DNA of 12,760 nt from an uncultured Erysipelotrichaceae bacterium. Lineage in GTDB: Bacteria; Bacillota_I; Bacilli_A; Erysipelotrichales; Erysipelotrichaceae. A model generated the notes under the pieces. It searched no databases. It worked only from the letters and a program-made list of their open reading frames with translations, and was not told where the DNA came from. The position numbers were made by a program, and so were the translations under genes. The stretch spans positions 1 through 12,760 of the forward strand of contig CADBLN010000160.1 of the NCBI GenBank assembly GCA_902795525.1, written 5' to 3'. Below, one piece after another: positions 6,246 to 12,760 of the stretch (position 1 is its first letter; each line of letters begins with the position of its first letter).

Positions 6246-7012
6246 ATATACTTTACAATATCCTGAATGAAACTATCTTTGACATTCTCAATTTCGCCAT
6301 TATCTGCTAATTTCGCTAAATCAGCTCTTAATGGCAGTTTAATAAATGGAATGTTCGAATACTTTACTAATAGCGAACTATAATCTCCAAATAGTTCTAT
6401 TTTTTTACCACAATCTGGGCAAATAACATAACTCATGTTTTGAATTATTGCACTCGTTGGTATTTCCATTTCATTTGCCATGTTAATAGTTTTCTCAACT
6501 ACCTCACTAACTAATTCTTGAGGAGTTGTAACCATTACAACTGAATCAATTGGAAAAGATTGGAAAACAGTAAGTGTAACATCACCAGTTCCTGGTGGTA
6601 AGTCAATTAACAAATAATCAATTTCATCCCAAAAAACTTCTGTATAAAACTGCTTAATTAAACTTGTTATCATTGGAGCTCTCCAAATAATCGGTTTAGT
6701 TGGGTCTTCCAACATTAAATTACTAGAAACAACTTTTATGCCATTTTTGCTTGATTGAGGAATAATAGCATCTTCACTGGCATAAAGTTGTGAAGTAAGC
6801 CCAAAATAATGTGGGATGCTTGCACCTGTGATATCAGCATCAATAATCCCCACATTCTTCTCTAGCCTATTTAATTCAACAGCTATTAATGAAGTTATCA
6901 TCGATTTGCCAACACCGCCTTTTCCAGAGACCACAGCAATAATTTTTTTAATCTTGGATAGTTTATGCGGCTTTACTTGAAATTGTGCCTTAAACTGTTC
7001 TTTTGCGCTCAT
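6242..7012 (-). CDS. mrp: Mrp/NBP35 family P-loop ATPase (iron-sulfur cluster carrier)
   Basis: A 256-residue cytosolic ATPase of the Mrp/ApbC/NBP35 group, which bind and transfer Fe-S clusters. Seen: the deviant Walker A VSGKGGVGKS (28-37), DADITGASIPHYFG (58-71), Walker B-like LLIDLPPGTGDVTLT (134-148), and a C-terminal CPDC (Cys198, Cys201) for the bridging cluster. No N-terminal MIP18/DUF59 domain is present, so this is the short form. ATG at 7010-7012 overlaps the kinase TGA by four bases (ATGA), giving tight translational coupling; its own ribosome site is weak (AAAGTGAG). It is the last gene of the response regulator-kinase operon and ends in the shared terminator. Linkage of an Fe-S carrier to a two-component system is unusual, and a functional tie is an inference. 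Confidence 0.93.
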   Translation of the reverse strand: MSAKEQFKAQFQVKPHKLSKIKKIIAVVSGKGGVGKSMITSLIAVELNRLEKNVGIIDADITGASIPHYFGLTSQLYASEDAIIPQSSKNGIKVVSSNLMLEDPTKPIIWRAPMITSLIKQFYTEVFWDEIDYLLIDLPPGTGDVTLTVFQSFPIDSVVMVTTPQELVSEVVEKTINMANEMEIPTSAIIQNMSYVICPDCGKKIELFGDYSSLLVKYSNIPFIKLPLRADLAKLADNGEIENVKDSFIQDIVKYI

Positions 7013-8484
7013 AAGTTATTCTCACTTTCTGCAATTGGTAATTCAAACCAGAAGGTTGTCCCTTTTCCTACAACACTTTCAACCCCATAATTGGCTTTAT
7101 GTAAATCTAAGATGGTTTTGACTATCGAAAGTCCTAAACCGCTGCCAGTCTCAGGTCTGGTGTGCTGTTTATCTACTTTATAGTATCTTTGCCAAATTAA
7201 TGGTATATCACTTTCTGCAATTCCTTGGCCATGATCAATTATTTCAACTCTTAAAGTTTCATTATTTTGTTTGCAATTTATAAAAACACTTTTATCTTCG
7301 CCGATATGTGTAATGGCGTTGTTAATTAAATTATAGAATACCTGCTCGATTCTAATGGAATCAGCTCTGACATAGCAATCACCATTATCGATATCTAGAA
7401 TAAATTTGTATCCATTCTTTTCCATCATTGTTGAATAGGCATTTGATACTCTTATTATCAAATCATTAATATTTATTGTGCTGATATTAACGTCAATGGC
7501 ACCAGATTGTAGTTTAGAAATATCTAACAAGTTATTTACTAAAGTAGTTAAACGGTCCGCTTCATCAATAATAACTTGAATGTTTTCAGGAGTATTTTCA
7601 CCAGGAACATCTCTAATTACTTCACCATATCCAGAAATCATGGTAAGTGGTGTTCTTAAATCGTGAGAAACATTGGCTATTAAGTCTTTGGTAATCTGAT
7701 CAGCTTTTTGAAGCTGAATTGCTGTATCATTCAATGTATCACTAAGCTCTTCAATTTCTCTATAACCCGTTCCATTAAAGTTAATATCATAATTTCCTGT
7801 AGCCATGATGCGTGCATCATTATTTAAGTCTTCAATAGGTTTGGCAATTTTTCTAGAAACAAGCCATGACAAAAGACCAGATATTACAACCATTACAACG
7901 GTAACAATTAGCAATTGTTCCCTTAAGGTGCTGGTGGTTGCTTGTATTGGAGTAATATCGCCAAACACCATTATTAGCAACTCATTATTTTCGTTGTTAA
8001 ATTGTTTACTTAAATAAACAACACCCTTAGTAAAACGGTTAGATTTTTCTGAAAACGTGGAATCAAACATTGAACCAGAGTTTAGTTTATCTTGATGATT
8101 GATGTATAAAACAAACTCATCATCCACTACTTCCAAAGAACCCTTTAGAGCCAATAACTTATTTTCAAAATTATTTCCTAAAAGTGTTCTTAGATTAATA
8201 TCATTAATTGTTGTGACAGTTTCTTGAGTGTTATTTATGACAACTCCTGAAATATTCTTCTGCATGAACAGGTTAAATATTTCTTTTGGGTTATAGTTTT
8301 CATCTTCCACTATGGCAACGATACTATTACTCGCCTTTTTGATTTCTCTGATACGCAAAGCTCGATAAAAATCGTTCAAAAAAACAATTTCCAGAACCCA
8401 AAGAATTGTTAATAGCGAAACTGAAAAAACTAAGAAATACTTTAAAATTTCAAAGTTTAATGTTTTTTTTGTTTTGTTAGGCAT
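7009..8484 (-). CDS. transmembrane sensor histidine kinase
   Basis: A 491-residue sensor kinase. From the ATG start: transmembrane helix at about 14-35, extracellular sensor region of about 150 residues (36-188), second helix at about 191-212, HAMP linker (KPIEDLNNDARIMATGNY), then HisKA with ANVSHDLRTPLTM (phospho-acceptor His274). HATPase_c follows with an N box (YNLINNAITH), G1 (DHGQGI), F-like box and G2 (GSGLGLSIVK), all intact. The layout matches PhoR/ResE/WalK-type kinases, but no cytoplasmic PAS domain is evident. A TTG three bases upstream (8487) is possible. I chose the ATG at 8484, which lies inside the last codons of the regulator gene, because ATG is the stronger codon. Autophosphorylates and passes phosphate to the adjacent OmpR-type regulator; the signal is unknown. 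Confidence 0.93.
   Translation of the reverse strand: MPNKTKKTLNFEILKYFLVFSVSLLTILWVLEIVFLNDFYRALRIREIKKASNSIVAIVEDENYNPKEIFNLFMQKNISGVVINNTQETVTTINDINLRTLLGNNFENKLLALKGSLEVVDDEFVLYINHQDKLNSGSMFDSTFSEKSNRFTKGVVYLSKQFNNENNELLIMVFGDITPIQATTSTLREQLLIVTVVMVVISGLLSWLVSRKIAKPIEDLNNDARIMATGNYDINFNGTGYREIEELSDTLNDTAIQLQKADQITKDLIANVSHDLRTPLTMISGYGEVIRDVPGENTPENIQVIIDEADRLTTLVNNLLDISKLQSGAIDVNISTININDLIIRVSNAYSTMMEKNGYKFILDIDNGDCYVRADSIRIEQVFYNLINNAITHIGEDKSVFINCKQNNETLRVEIIDHGQGIAESDIPLIWQRYYKVDKQHTRPETGSGLGLSIVKTILDLHKANYGVESVVGKGTTFWFELPIAESENNL
8463..8470 (-). repeat. A8 homopolymer tract near the start of the histidine kinase gene
   Basis: Eight consecutive A residues on the coding strand at about codons 5-7 of the kinase (KTKK). 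Runs of this length near a start codon can cause replication or transcriptional slippage and frameshifting. AT-rich genomes also carry many such runs by chance. Confidence 0.4.
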
Positions 8485-9148
8485 CAAAACGATAACCTAC
8501 CCCTCTAACAGTAACAATGAATTTTTGATACTCTCCTAGTGATTTTCTCAAAAGTTTTATATGGGTATCTAAAGTACGATCATCACCATAATAATCATAA
8601 CCCCAGACCTCAGTTAATAACCTTTCTCTGCTTAAGGCAATGTTTTTATTCTTGGCTAAGAAAAATAATAATTCATATTCCTTAGGAGATAAATCAATTC
8701 TCTTACCATCAATGGAAACAATTCGTGCTGTATAATCTAAAGTTAATCCTTCAAAACTTTCTATACTGTTCTCTTCTGCAGAATTATGTTTACCTCTAGC
8801 TAATACAGCTTGAATACGCATCATCAATTCTTTAACACTGAATGGTTTAACTACATAGTCATCAACTCCAACCTCAAAGCCATGAATTTTGTCGTATTCT
8901 TCACCACGTGCACTTAACATAATGACTGGTGTTTGTTTTATCTTTCTTATGGCTTTAACTGCACTAAAACCATCTAAATCTGGCATCATTACATCCATTA
9001 CTATTAGATCATAATCATTTTTTTCAACTAATTGAACCGCATTAAAACCATCTTCAGCTTCTGCTACTTCATATCCTTCAAAAACAGCATATTTCTTAAT
9101 CATTTCACGAATTTTTGCTTCATCATCTACAATAAGAATTCTAGCCAT
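8477..9148 (-). CDS. OmpR/PhoB-family response regulator
   Basis: A 223-residue DNA-binding regulator partnered with the downstream kinase. The receiver domain (1 to about 118) has the acidic pair Asp8-Asp9, phospho-acceptor Asp52 (LIVMDVMMPD), Ser79, Tyr98 and Lys101 (VVKPFS). A winged-helix effector domain of the trans_reg_C type follows (about 127-223) with SPKEYELLFFLAKN, RERLLTEVWGYDYYGDDRTLDTHIKLLRKSLG and the terminal VRGVGYRF. Every phosphorylation residue is present. The ATG at 9146-9148 has a GAGGTGA ribosome site six bases upstream. The gene overlaps the kinase start by eight bases (from the ATG). Upstream lie three 11-bp-spaced repeats typical of OmpR-family binding, so autoregulation is likely. 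The subfamily (PhoP, WalR, others) cannot be fixed by eye. Confidence 0.95.
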   Translation of the reverse strand: MARILIVDDEAKIREMIKKYAVFEGYEVAEAEDGFNAVQLVEKNDYDLIVMDVMMPDLDGFSAVKAIRKIKQTPVIMLSARGEEYDKIHGFEVGVDDYVVKPFSVKELMMRIQAVLARGKHNSAEENSIESFEGLTLDYTARIVSIDGKRIDLSPKEYELLFFLAKNKNIALSRERLLTEVWGYDYYGDDRTLDTHIKLLRKSLGEYQKFIVTVRGVGYRFDA

Positions 9149-9167
9149 GTTTTTTCACCTCATAATC

Positions 9168-9210
9168 AATATAAAACACAAATGTGAACAAAGACTGAAG
9201 TTAAACTGAA
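9168..9210 (-). promoter_or_regulatory. response regulator promoter with three 11-bp-spaced PhoP-box-like repeats
   Basis: On the minus strand TTCAGT (9205-9210), TTCAGT (9194-9199) and TTCACA (9183-9188) occur at exactly 11-base intervals, each separated by five bases. This is the layout of PhoP/OmpR-family sites, whose Bacillus PhoP consensus is TTHACA direct repeats on one helical face. A -10 candidate TATATT sits at 9168-9173, which places the repeats at about -22 to -49 from the expected start. An overlapping CACA-AA-TGTG palindrome lies at 9177-9186. Regulation by the adjacent regulator itself is an inference. Confidence 0.55.
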
Positions 9211-9212
9211 TA

Positions 9213-9464
9213 TTATCCTTTTAGGCCATCAGCCTGACGTTGCATGTTTTCAATAACAACATCAAATATTTCACCTTTAGTACAAGCATATTCGAGAATT
9301 TTCCATGGTTCATTTGTATGAAAATGGATTTTTATTAAATCTTCATCACCTACAGCAAGTAAAGAATCTCCTACAAAGTTTTCAACAATATAATCATGGA
9401 TTTCATCTTCATCAAGATTCTCACCTGCTATTAATAATTGGGTATCAAATTTAAATTCAATCAT
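9213..9464 (-). CDS. small protein resembling the middle domain of FakA / YloV (DAK2 fusion) kinase
   Basis: An 83-residue protein. GDSLLAVGDEDLIKIHFHTNEP (32-53) followed by LEYACTKGEI and VIENMQRQ matches the segment that follows the DAK2 kinase domain in the fatty-acid kinase subunit FakA (YloV): GDSL, a VxVHT block, then PGxVLxYALxxGxL and IxNMRxQ. The kinase domain itself is absent. The His pair 47/49 is kept; the cysteine of FakA's YCTE motif is replaced (FDTQ). It may be a domain-only relative with an unknown partner, or a remnant under selection. Start: a GTG at 9473 lies directly against the AGGAG (9474-9478), so the ATG at 9464, with proper 8-base spacing, is used. It lies 64 bases upstream of the response regulator gene. 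Confidence 0.72.
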   Translation of the reverse strand: MIEFKFDTQLLIAGENLDEDEIHDYIVENFVGDSLLAVGDEDLIKIHFHTNEPWKILEYACTKGEIFDVVIENMQRQADGLKG

Positions 9465-9480
9465 TTCTATCACTCCTTTA

Positions 9481-9502
9481 AATAAAAACCGTTTTCACGG
9501 TT
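9481..9502 (-). terminator. small intrinsic terminator or attenuator after the membrane protein gene
   Basis: On the minus strand AACCGT, a GAAA tetraloop and ACGGTT form a 6-bp stem (9487-9502), followed directly by TTTATT. The stop codon of the membrane protein gene (9501-9503) overlaps the stem. The short stem suggests partial termination, which would reduce read-through from the alr unit into the regulator operon. Confidence 0.55.
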
Positions 9503-10058
9503 ACTCTTTATCACTAATCATGACTCTAATAAATTGTATAGCAGCATATACAGAGAATATGGCTAGCCCAATACTGAATAAAACTAAGATAACATCATTA
9601 GCGTCACTAAAAGTAAGGACATTATTCCAATCCTTAATGGTCATAAACATATTAACTAAGATTAGAATGGCAAAAGCGACTAACATTACCAGTCTAATCC
9701 ATCTTTTCTTCTTAGGCGTCTCTAAAGCAACAGCATAAATTCCCTTTTTAGGCGGAAACTCAACATTATGAACTTGCTGCAAGTTTGCTAAAAAGAAATT
9801 GCGATAATAAATCTCAGTTGCAACAAAAAGAACTACGCCAGAGATAACGGCAAATGTCCAATCCCAGTAAAAACCAGTAATCATAATTATTGCCACAACT
9901 ATAGAATACCTATTTGATAAAACATAAAACTTCTTTTCATCTTCCTTTTGAACAATATAAGCAGTCTTTGTTTTAAAATTTGGTATTATAGTACGACCGT
10001 GACTATCAACATAAGATTCATATGTTTTAGGTGTTAGTTCTCCAAGATTCTGTTTCAT
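9501..10058 (-). CDS. four-helix membrane protein of unknown function
   Basis: I do not recognise this 185-residue protein. It has a hydrophilic N-terminus of about 48 residues (MKQNLGELTPKTYESYVDSHG), then a hydrophobic pair at about 50-66 and 68-86. A basic cytosolic loop with PPKKG and TPKKKRW (102-120) follows, then a second pair at about 121-141 and 154-178, and a charged end (ISDKE). The positive loop suggests both termini and the central loop are cytoplasmic. There is no signal peptide or catalytic motif. ATG at 10056-10058 with AGGAG eight bases upstream. It lies 32 bases after alr, but an extended -10 promoter occupies that gap, so it may be expressed separately. A terminator follows it. 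A role in envelope biology is suggested only by its neighbours. Confidence 0.82.
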   Translation of the reverse strand: MKQNLGELTPKTYESYVDSHGRTIIPNFKTKTAYIVQKEDEKKFYVLSNRYSIVVAIIMITGFYWDWTFAVISGVVLFVATEIYYRNFFLANLQQVHNVEFPPKKGIYAVALETPKKKRWIRLVMLVAFAILILVNMFMTIKDWNNVLTFSDANDVILVLFSIGLAIFSVYAAIQFIRVMISDKE

Positions 10059-10079
10059 AATAAATCTCCTATCTTCGTT

Positions 10080-10088
10080 ATTATAACA
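10080..10088 (-). promoter_or_regulatory. extended -10 promoter upstream of the membrane protein gene
   Basis: On the minus strand TGTTATAAT, a perfect TATAAT plus TG extension, lies in the 32-base gap after alr. Its predicted transcript would start about 15-16 bases before the ATG and still contain the AGGAG ribosome site. No matching -35 hexamer is present within the end of alr. This could provide alr-independent expression of the membrane protein gene. Confidence 0.5.
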
Positions 10089-10090
10089 AA

Positions 10091-11221
10091 CTAATCAACT
10101 AAATATCTAGTAACGCGATGAGGAATGCGACATACAATTTCACTTGGAACAGTATCTGCTAAGCGCGCTAATTCTTCTAGTTTAATGCTTTCATTACAAT
10201 CAGAACCAATTAATGTAACTTTGTCTTCAACTTCAACTACATCAAGATGACTAACATCAATCATTAATTGATCCATGCATATTCTGCCAACAACTCGGCA
10301 TCTTTGTCCTCTTACTAAAACTTCACTTCTATTGCTAAGATTACGTGGATATCCATCAGCATAACCACATGATACAGTAGCAATTTTTTGTGGTTTATCA
10401 GTGAAATACGTTCTGCCATAAGATAGTCCTTCATTAGCAGCAACAGTTTTTACATATTCAATCTTTGAATATAAACTTAAAACAGGTTTGCGTTGATAAC
10501 GTTCTTCAACACTTCCCACATCATATCCATATAAAACAAATCCAGGTCTAACAAAATCATATGAGAACTCAGGATAGTTTAAAAATCCACTTGAAGCTGA
10601 TAAATGTGTCCGACCAGGATTGAATCCCAACTCTTTTACCTTATTGATAAATTTACTAAAACGTTGGTCTTGTAGTCTGGTGAACTCTTGATCTTCTTTC
10701 TTAAAAGAATCTGCTGAAGATAAATGGGTATAGGTTCCAATAATTTCTAAGTATGAAGAAGAATAAACCTTTTTAATCTCTTCCTCATCTATTTCACTAT
10801 GAATTCCTAGCCTCCTCATGCCAGTATCAACTTTGATTTCGACTTTAAGCTTTAGATTATGATTCTTAGCCCATTTATTGAGTTTTAAGGCGTGATCAAC
10901 AGATACAACAGTCATAATTGCGTCGTAGTCATAAGCCTTTTGCCAATCTTGTTGGTCTACATAAGACAACACAAGAATGCTTGAATTGATATTATTCTTT
11001 CTCAAATCTTCAACTTCTGAAACTGCAGCTACACCAAAATCCTTAATACCATTTTTTTCCATTATTTTAGCTAAGGTAACAGCACCATGACCATAACCGT
11101 CAGCCTTAATAATGGCAATTGATTTTTCATGATGAGGCAGATATTCATTCAATTGTTTTATGTTAAACTCAAGATTTGATTTTGATAGCTCAATCCAACA
11201 ACGTGATTTATTCATAATCAT
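10091..11221 (-). CDS. alr: alanine racemase
   Basis: A 376-residue PLP-dependent fold-type III racemase that interconverts L- and D-alanine, supplying D-Ala for the cell wall. The PLP lysine motif AIIKADGYGHGA has Lys39. Arg136 lies in VDTGMRRLG, HLSAS at 206-210, and RPGFVLYG at 225-232. The catalytic Tyr268 is in LSYGRTY, and the C-terminal beta domain carries GRICMDQLMIDV. Length is normal and every key residue is visible. ATG at 11219-11221 overlaps the ddl TGA by four bases (ATGA) and has GGAG five bases upstream; the next in-frame ATG (11215) is spaced less well. It follows murF and ddl in one cluster, so the D-Ala steps are co-expressed. Confidence 0.97.
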   Translation of the reverse strand: MIMNKSRCWIELSKSNLEFNIKQLNEYLPHHEKSIAIIKADGYGHGAVTLAKIMEKNGIKDFGVAAVSEVEDLRKNNINSSILVLSYVDQQDWQKAYDYDAIMTVVSVDHALKLNKWAKNHNLKLKVEIKVDTGMRRLGIHSEIDEEEIKKVYSSSYLEIIGTYTHLSSADSFKKEDQEFTRLQDQRFSKFINKVKELGFNPGRTHLSASSGFLNYPEFSYDFVRPGFVLYGYDVGSVEERYQRKPVLSLYSKIEYVKTVAANEGLSYGRTYFTDKPQKIATVSCGYADGYPRNLSNRSEVLVRGQRCRVVGRICMDQLMIDVSHLDVVEVEDKVTLIGSDCNESIKLEELARLADTVPSEIVCRIPHRVTRYLVD

Positions 11222-12258
11222 TTATTCTCCAATGCTATATTAATCATTTTAGTTAACAGTTCTGGATAACTCACACCAGCGGCATTAAACATCGCTGGAT
11301 ATAAACTATGAGAAGTAAATCCAGGAATCATGTTTAGTTCATTGAAGATGATTCTATCGCTGGCAAAAAAGTCAACTCTAGCCATGTTGTGACAATTAAG
11401 TGCTTTATATACTAACAAACTCAAACGTCTAACTTCCTCTTGTTGTTCTAGAGTTAAACATTTAGCAGGAACATAGATATTAGTTTTATAACCATCATAT
11501 TTTTCTGCATAACCATACATTTCAGTCGCAACTTCTACTTCATAAAGTAATCCTGTTTCTCCAGCACCCAAGACACCACATCCAACTTCATGTCCACTAA
11601 TAAACTCTTCTGCAAGTACTTTGTCATCATAACTAAAGGCATCATCGATATATTCAATGAATTTTTCAAAACTCTCAACTTTGTGAGCACCAAAAGAAGA
11701 TCCTTCCTTACTAGGCTTAACATAGAAAGGCAAACCTAAAGATTCTTGTAAATCTTTGAACAGTTCATTGTAATCATCAACTTCATATTTGTGAAGAGCT
11801 CTATATTTAGCCATAGGAACACCATATGACTCAGCAATGATATGGGTATACTCTTTATCAATTGCAATGGCACAACTAACTAAATCATCACTACAGCAAG
11901 GAATACCACTTAATTGGCACAAACCTTGTATACTTCCATCTTCGCCATTTCTACCATGTAAAATTGGCATAACCACATCAACATATACTTCATTTTGTGT
12001 CGACAATTCAATAAAACCATGTACACGTGGATTTGTCGATAATAATACTTCAGTTATGTTATTAGTTCTTTCCCAAGTACCATCAATTATGTTTTCAATT
12101 GGTCCATCATAGTGATACCAAACACCTTCTCTAGTGATTCCAACCATATACACTTCATAACAGCTATCTATGTTATTTAAAACACTTGTGGCCGACATTA
12201 AGCTGACAGGATGTTCATGACTTTGACCACCAAATAAGACTGCAACTTTAGTTTTCAT
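11218..12258 (-). CDS. ddl: D-alanine--D-alanine ligase
   Basis: A 346-residue ATP-grasp ligase that joins two D-Ala molecules. Seen: VAVLFGGQSHEHPVSLMSA (5-23) with the substrate-binding Glu15, HGRNGEDGSIQG (101-112), FYVKPSKEGSSFG (178-190), AEEFISGHEVGCGVLG (216-231), the omega loop MYGYAEKY with its tyrosines (247-254), ARVDFF (293-298) and NELNMIPGFT (306-315). The tyrosine-bearing omega loop is that of true D-Ala-D-Ala ligases rather than VanA-type D-Ala-D-Lac ligases. Oddities: Pro17 where EHEVS is usual, and LNMIPG for the common VNTLPG. ATG at 12256-12258 has GGAGG six bases upstream and overlaps murF by 11 bases. Made between murF and alr in one operon. Confidence 0.96.
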   Translation of the reverse strand: MKTKVAVLFGGQSHEHPVSLMSATSVLNNIDSCYEVYMVGITREGVWYHYDGPIENIIDGTWERTNNITEVLLSTNPRVHGFIELSTQNEVYVDVVMPILHGRNGEDGSIQGLCQLSGIPCCSDDLVSCAIAIDKEYTHIIAESYGVPMAKYRALHKYEVDDYNELFKDLQESLGLPFYVKPSKEGSSFGAHKVESFEKFIEYIDDAFSYDDKVLAEEFISGHEVGCGVLGAGETGLLYEVEVATEMYGYAEKYDGYKTNIYVPAKCLTLEQQEEVRRLSLLVYKALNCHNMARVDFFASDRIIFNELNMIPGFTSHSLYPAMFNAAGVSYPELLTKMINIALENK

Positions 12259-12760
12259 GTTCTTCCTCCAATCGCTCCACTAAATTTATAAATCCCATTC
12301 CATTACTTGCTTTTACTAGGATAAAACTTTTGATATTAGTAAAAGTCCTCAAATCATTATACAAATCATCAATCTCTTGATAATGTGTACACTTAATACC
12401 CTTTGCTTGCAAGTTATTATACAAGCTCTTCATTTCATTTCCATACAATAAGGTGTTATTGAAATTTGAAAAATCAATCAGATCACCTATTTCACTATGT
12501 AGTTTTGAAGAACTAGGTCCTAATTCCAACATATCGCCTAAACAAGCAACTTTAACATAATCTTTAGGCAAAGATGAGAGCAACTCTAATGCAGCCAACA
12601 AAGAAGTTGGATTAGAGTTATAACAGTCATCAATGATGGTTGCTTGGCCAATTTCTTTAATTTCCATCCTGTGACTTGTTATTTCAATAGATTTGATAGC
12701 TTCTTGAATACTATTAATATCAACACCTTCATTTAAAGCTATGCAAATAGCCCCCGTTAG
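12248..12760 (-). CDS. murF: UDP-N-acetylmuramoyl-tripeptide--D-alanyl-D-alanine ligase, C-terminal part
   Basis: The frame is open to the right edge of the window; 170 C-terminal residues are present, and the N-terminal UDP-binding and ATPase domains lie outside. The visible part begins in the end of the central domain (AICIALNEGVDINSIQEAI) and continues through the domain 3 hallmark RMEIKEIGQATIIDDCYNSNPTSLLAAL and VACLGDMLELGPSS, ending with a short helix-rich tail. MurF adds D-Ala-D-Ala to UDP-MurNAc-tripeptide, the last cytoplasmic peptide step. It lies directly upstream of ddl, whose start it overlaps by 11 bases, so substrate synthesis and use are coupled. An internal Met at 12667 is not a start, since conserved sequence continues upstream of it. 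Confidence 0.93.
   Translation of the reverse strand, partial: LTGAICIALNEGVDINSIQEAIKSIEITSHRMEIKEIGQATIIDDCYNSNPTSLLAALELLSSLPKDYVKVACLGDMLELGPSSSKLHSEIGDLIDFSNFNNTLLYGNEMKSLYNNLQAKGIKCTHYQEIDDLYNDLRTFTNIKSFILVKASNGMGFINLVERLEEEHEN

Noticed and set aside
7805..8017. Plus-strand 70-residue open frame
   Set aside because: Antisense to the HAMP and sensor region of the kinase gene, without start signals.
9465..9473. GTG at 9471-9473 as start of the FakA-like gene
   Set aside because: It directly abuts the AGGAG, leaving no spacer; the ATG at 9462-9464 has normal spacing.
9520..9738. Plus-strand 72-residue open frame
   Set aside because: Antisense to the four-helix membrane protein gene, no ribosome site.
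11535..11723. Minus-strand 62-residue open frame
   Set aside because: Out-of-frame reading of ddl on the same strand.
11837..12112. Plus-strand 91-residue open frame
   Set aside because: Antisense to ddl; no recognisable protein features.
12665..12667. ATG at 12665-12667 as start of a short murF gene
   Set aside because: Recognisable MurF sequence continues in frame to the window edge, so this is an internal methionine.
1..12760. CRISPR arrays, tRNA, rRNA, riboswitches, insertion sequences or prophage parts
   Set aside because: All intergenic gaps are under 100 bases, no repeated spacer pattern or transposase is present and no RNA-like cloverleaf was seen.

Overview
The window is an AT-rich chromosomal segment from a low-GC Gram-positive bacterium (Bacillota). 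Shine-Dalgarno sites are strong (AGGAG or AGGAGG) before most genes. TGA is used as a stop (histidine kinase, ddl), so the code is standard and the classical UGA-Trp mollicutes are excluded. Peptidoglycan genes, lipoprotein signal peptidase, a walled-cell style surface protein and a stand-alone TSCPD protein fit Erysipelotrichia or Clostridia-like Bacillota. That placement is an inference; no rRNA or other marker gene is present.

Layout: (1) Positions 1-2794, minus strand: an operon lspA - rluD-type pseudouridine synthase - rhomboid protease - dCMP deaminase (cut by the window start). Genes overlap or abut, and lspA has an extended -10 promoter almost touching its start codon. (2) 2853-3368, plus strand: a DUF5662-type protein. 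It converges on a minus-strand pair glpK - TSCPD protein (3365-5116), and the two stop codons overlap inside a shared hairpin. (3) 5209-6210, plus strand: a secreted, membrane-anchored surface protein with a cohesin-like and a cadherin-like beta-sandwich domain, divergent from glpK. It ends in a 15-bp bidirectional terminator shared with mrp. (4) 6242-12760, minus strand, read right to left: murF (partial) - ddl - alr - four-helix membrane protein - small FakA-middle-domain-like protein - OmpR-family response regulator - sensor histidine kinase - Mrp/NBP35 ATPase.

How the genes work together: alr makes D-Ala, Ddl joins it into D-Ala-D-Ala, and MurF attaches the dipeptide to UDP-MurNAc-tripeptide, so the right end is a D-Ala branch cassette for cell wall synthesis. 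Downstream, a small terminator and two promoter-like sites split the long minus-strand run into sub-units. The two-component system is preceded by three hexamers at exact 11-bp spacing, resembling PhoP-type boxes and suggesting autoregulation. Its last gene, mrp, is ATGA-coupled to the kinase. The left operon handles membrane protein processing (LspA, rhomboid) and RNA modification, a common lspA-rluD pairing.

The window is mostly housekeeping DNA. No mobile element, CRISPR array, tRNA or rRNA was seen, and no gene-free stretch exceeds 100 bases. The points most worth following are the RR-HK-Mrp operon with its 11-bp repeat, the stand-alone FakA-like domain, the glpK-TSCPD pair, the hairpin inside two overlapping convergent genes, and the apparently leaderless lspA.
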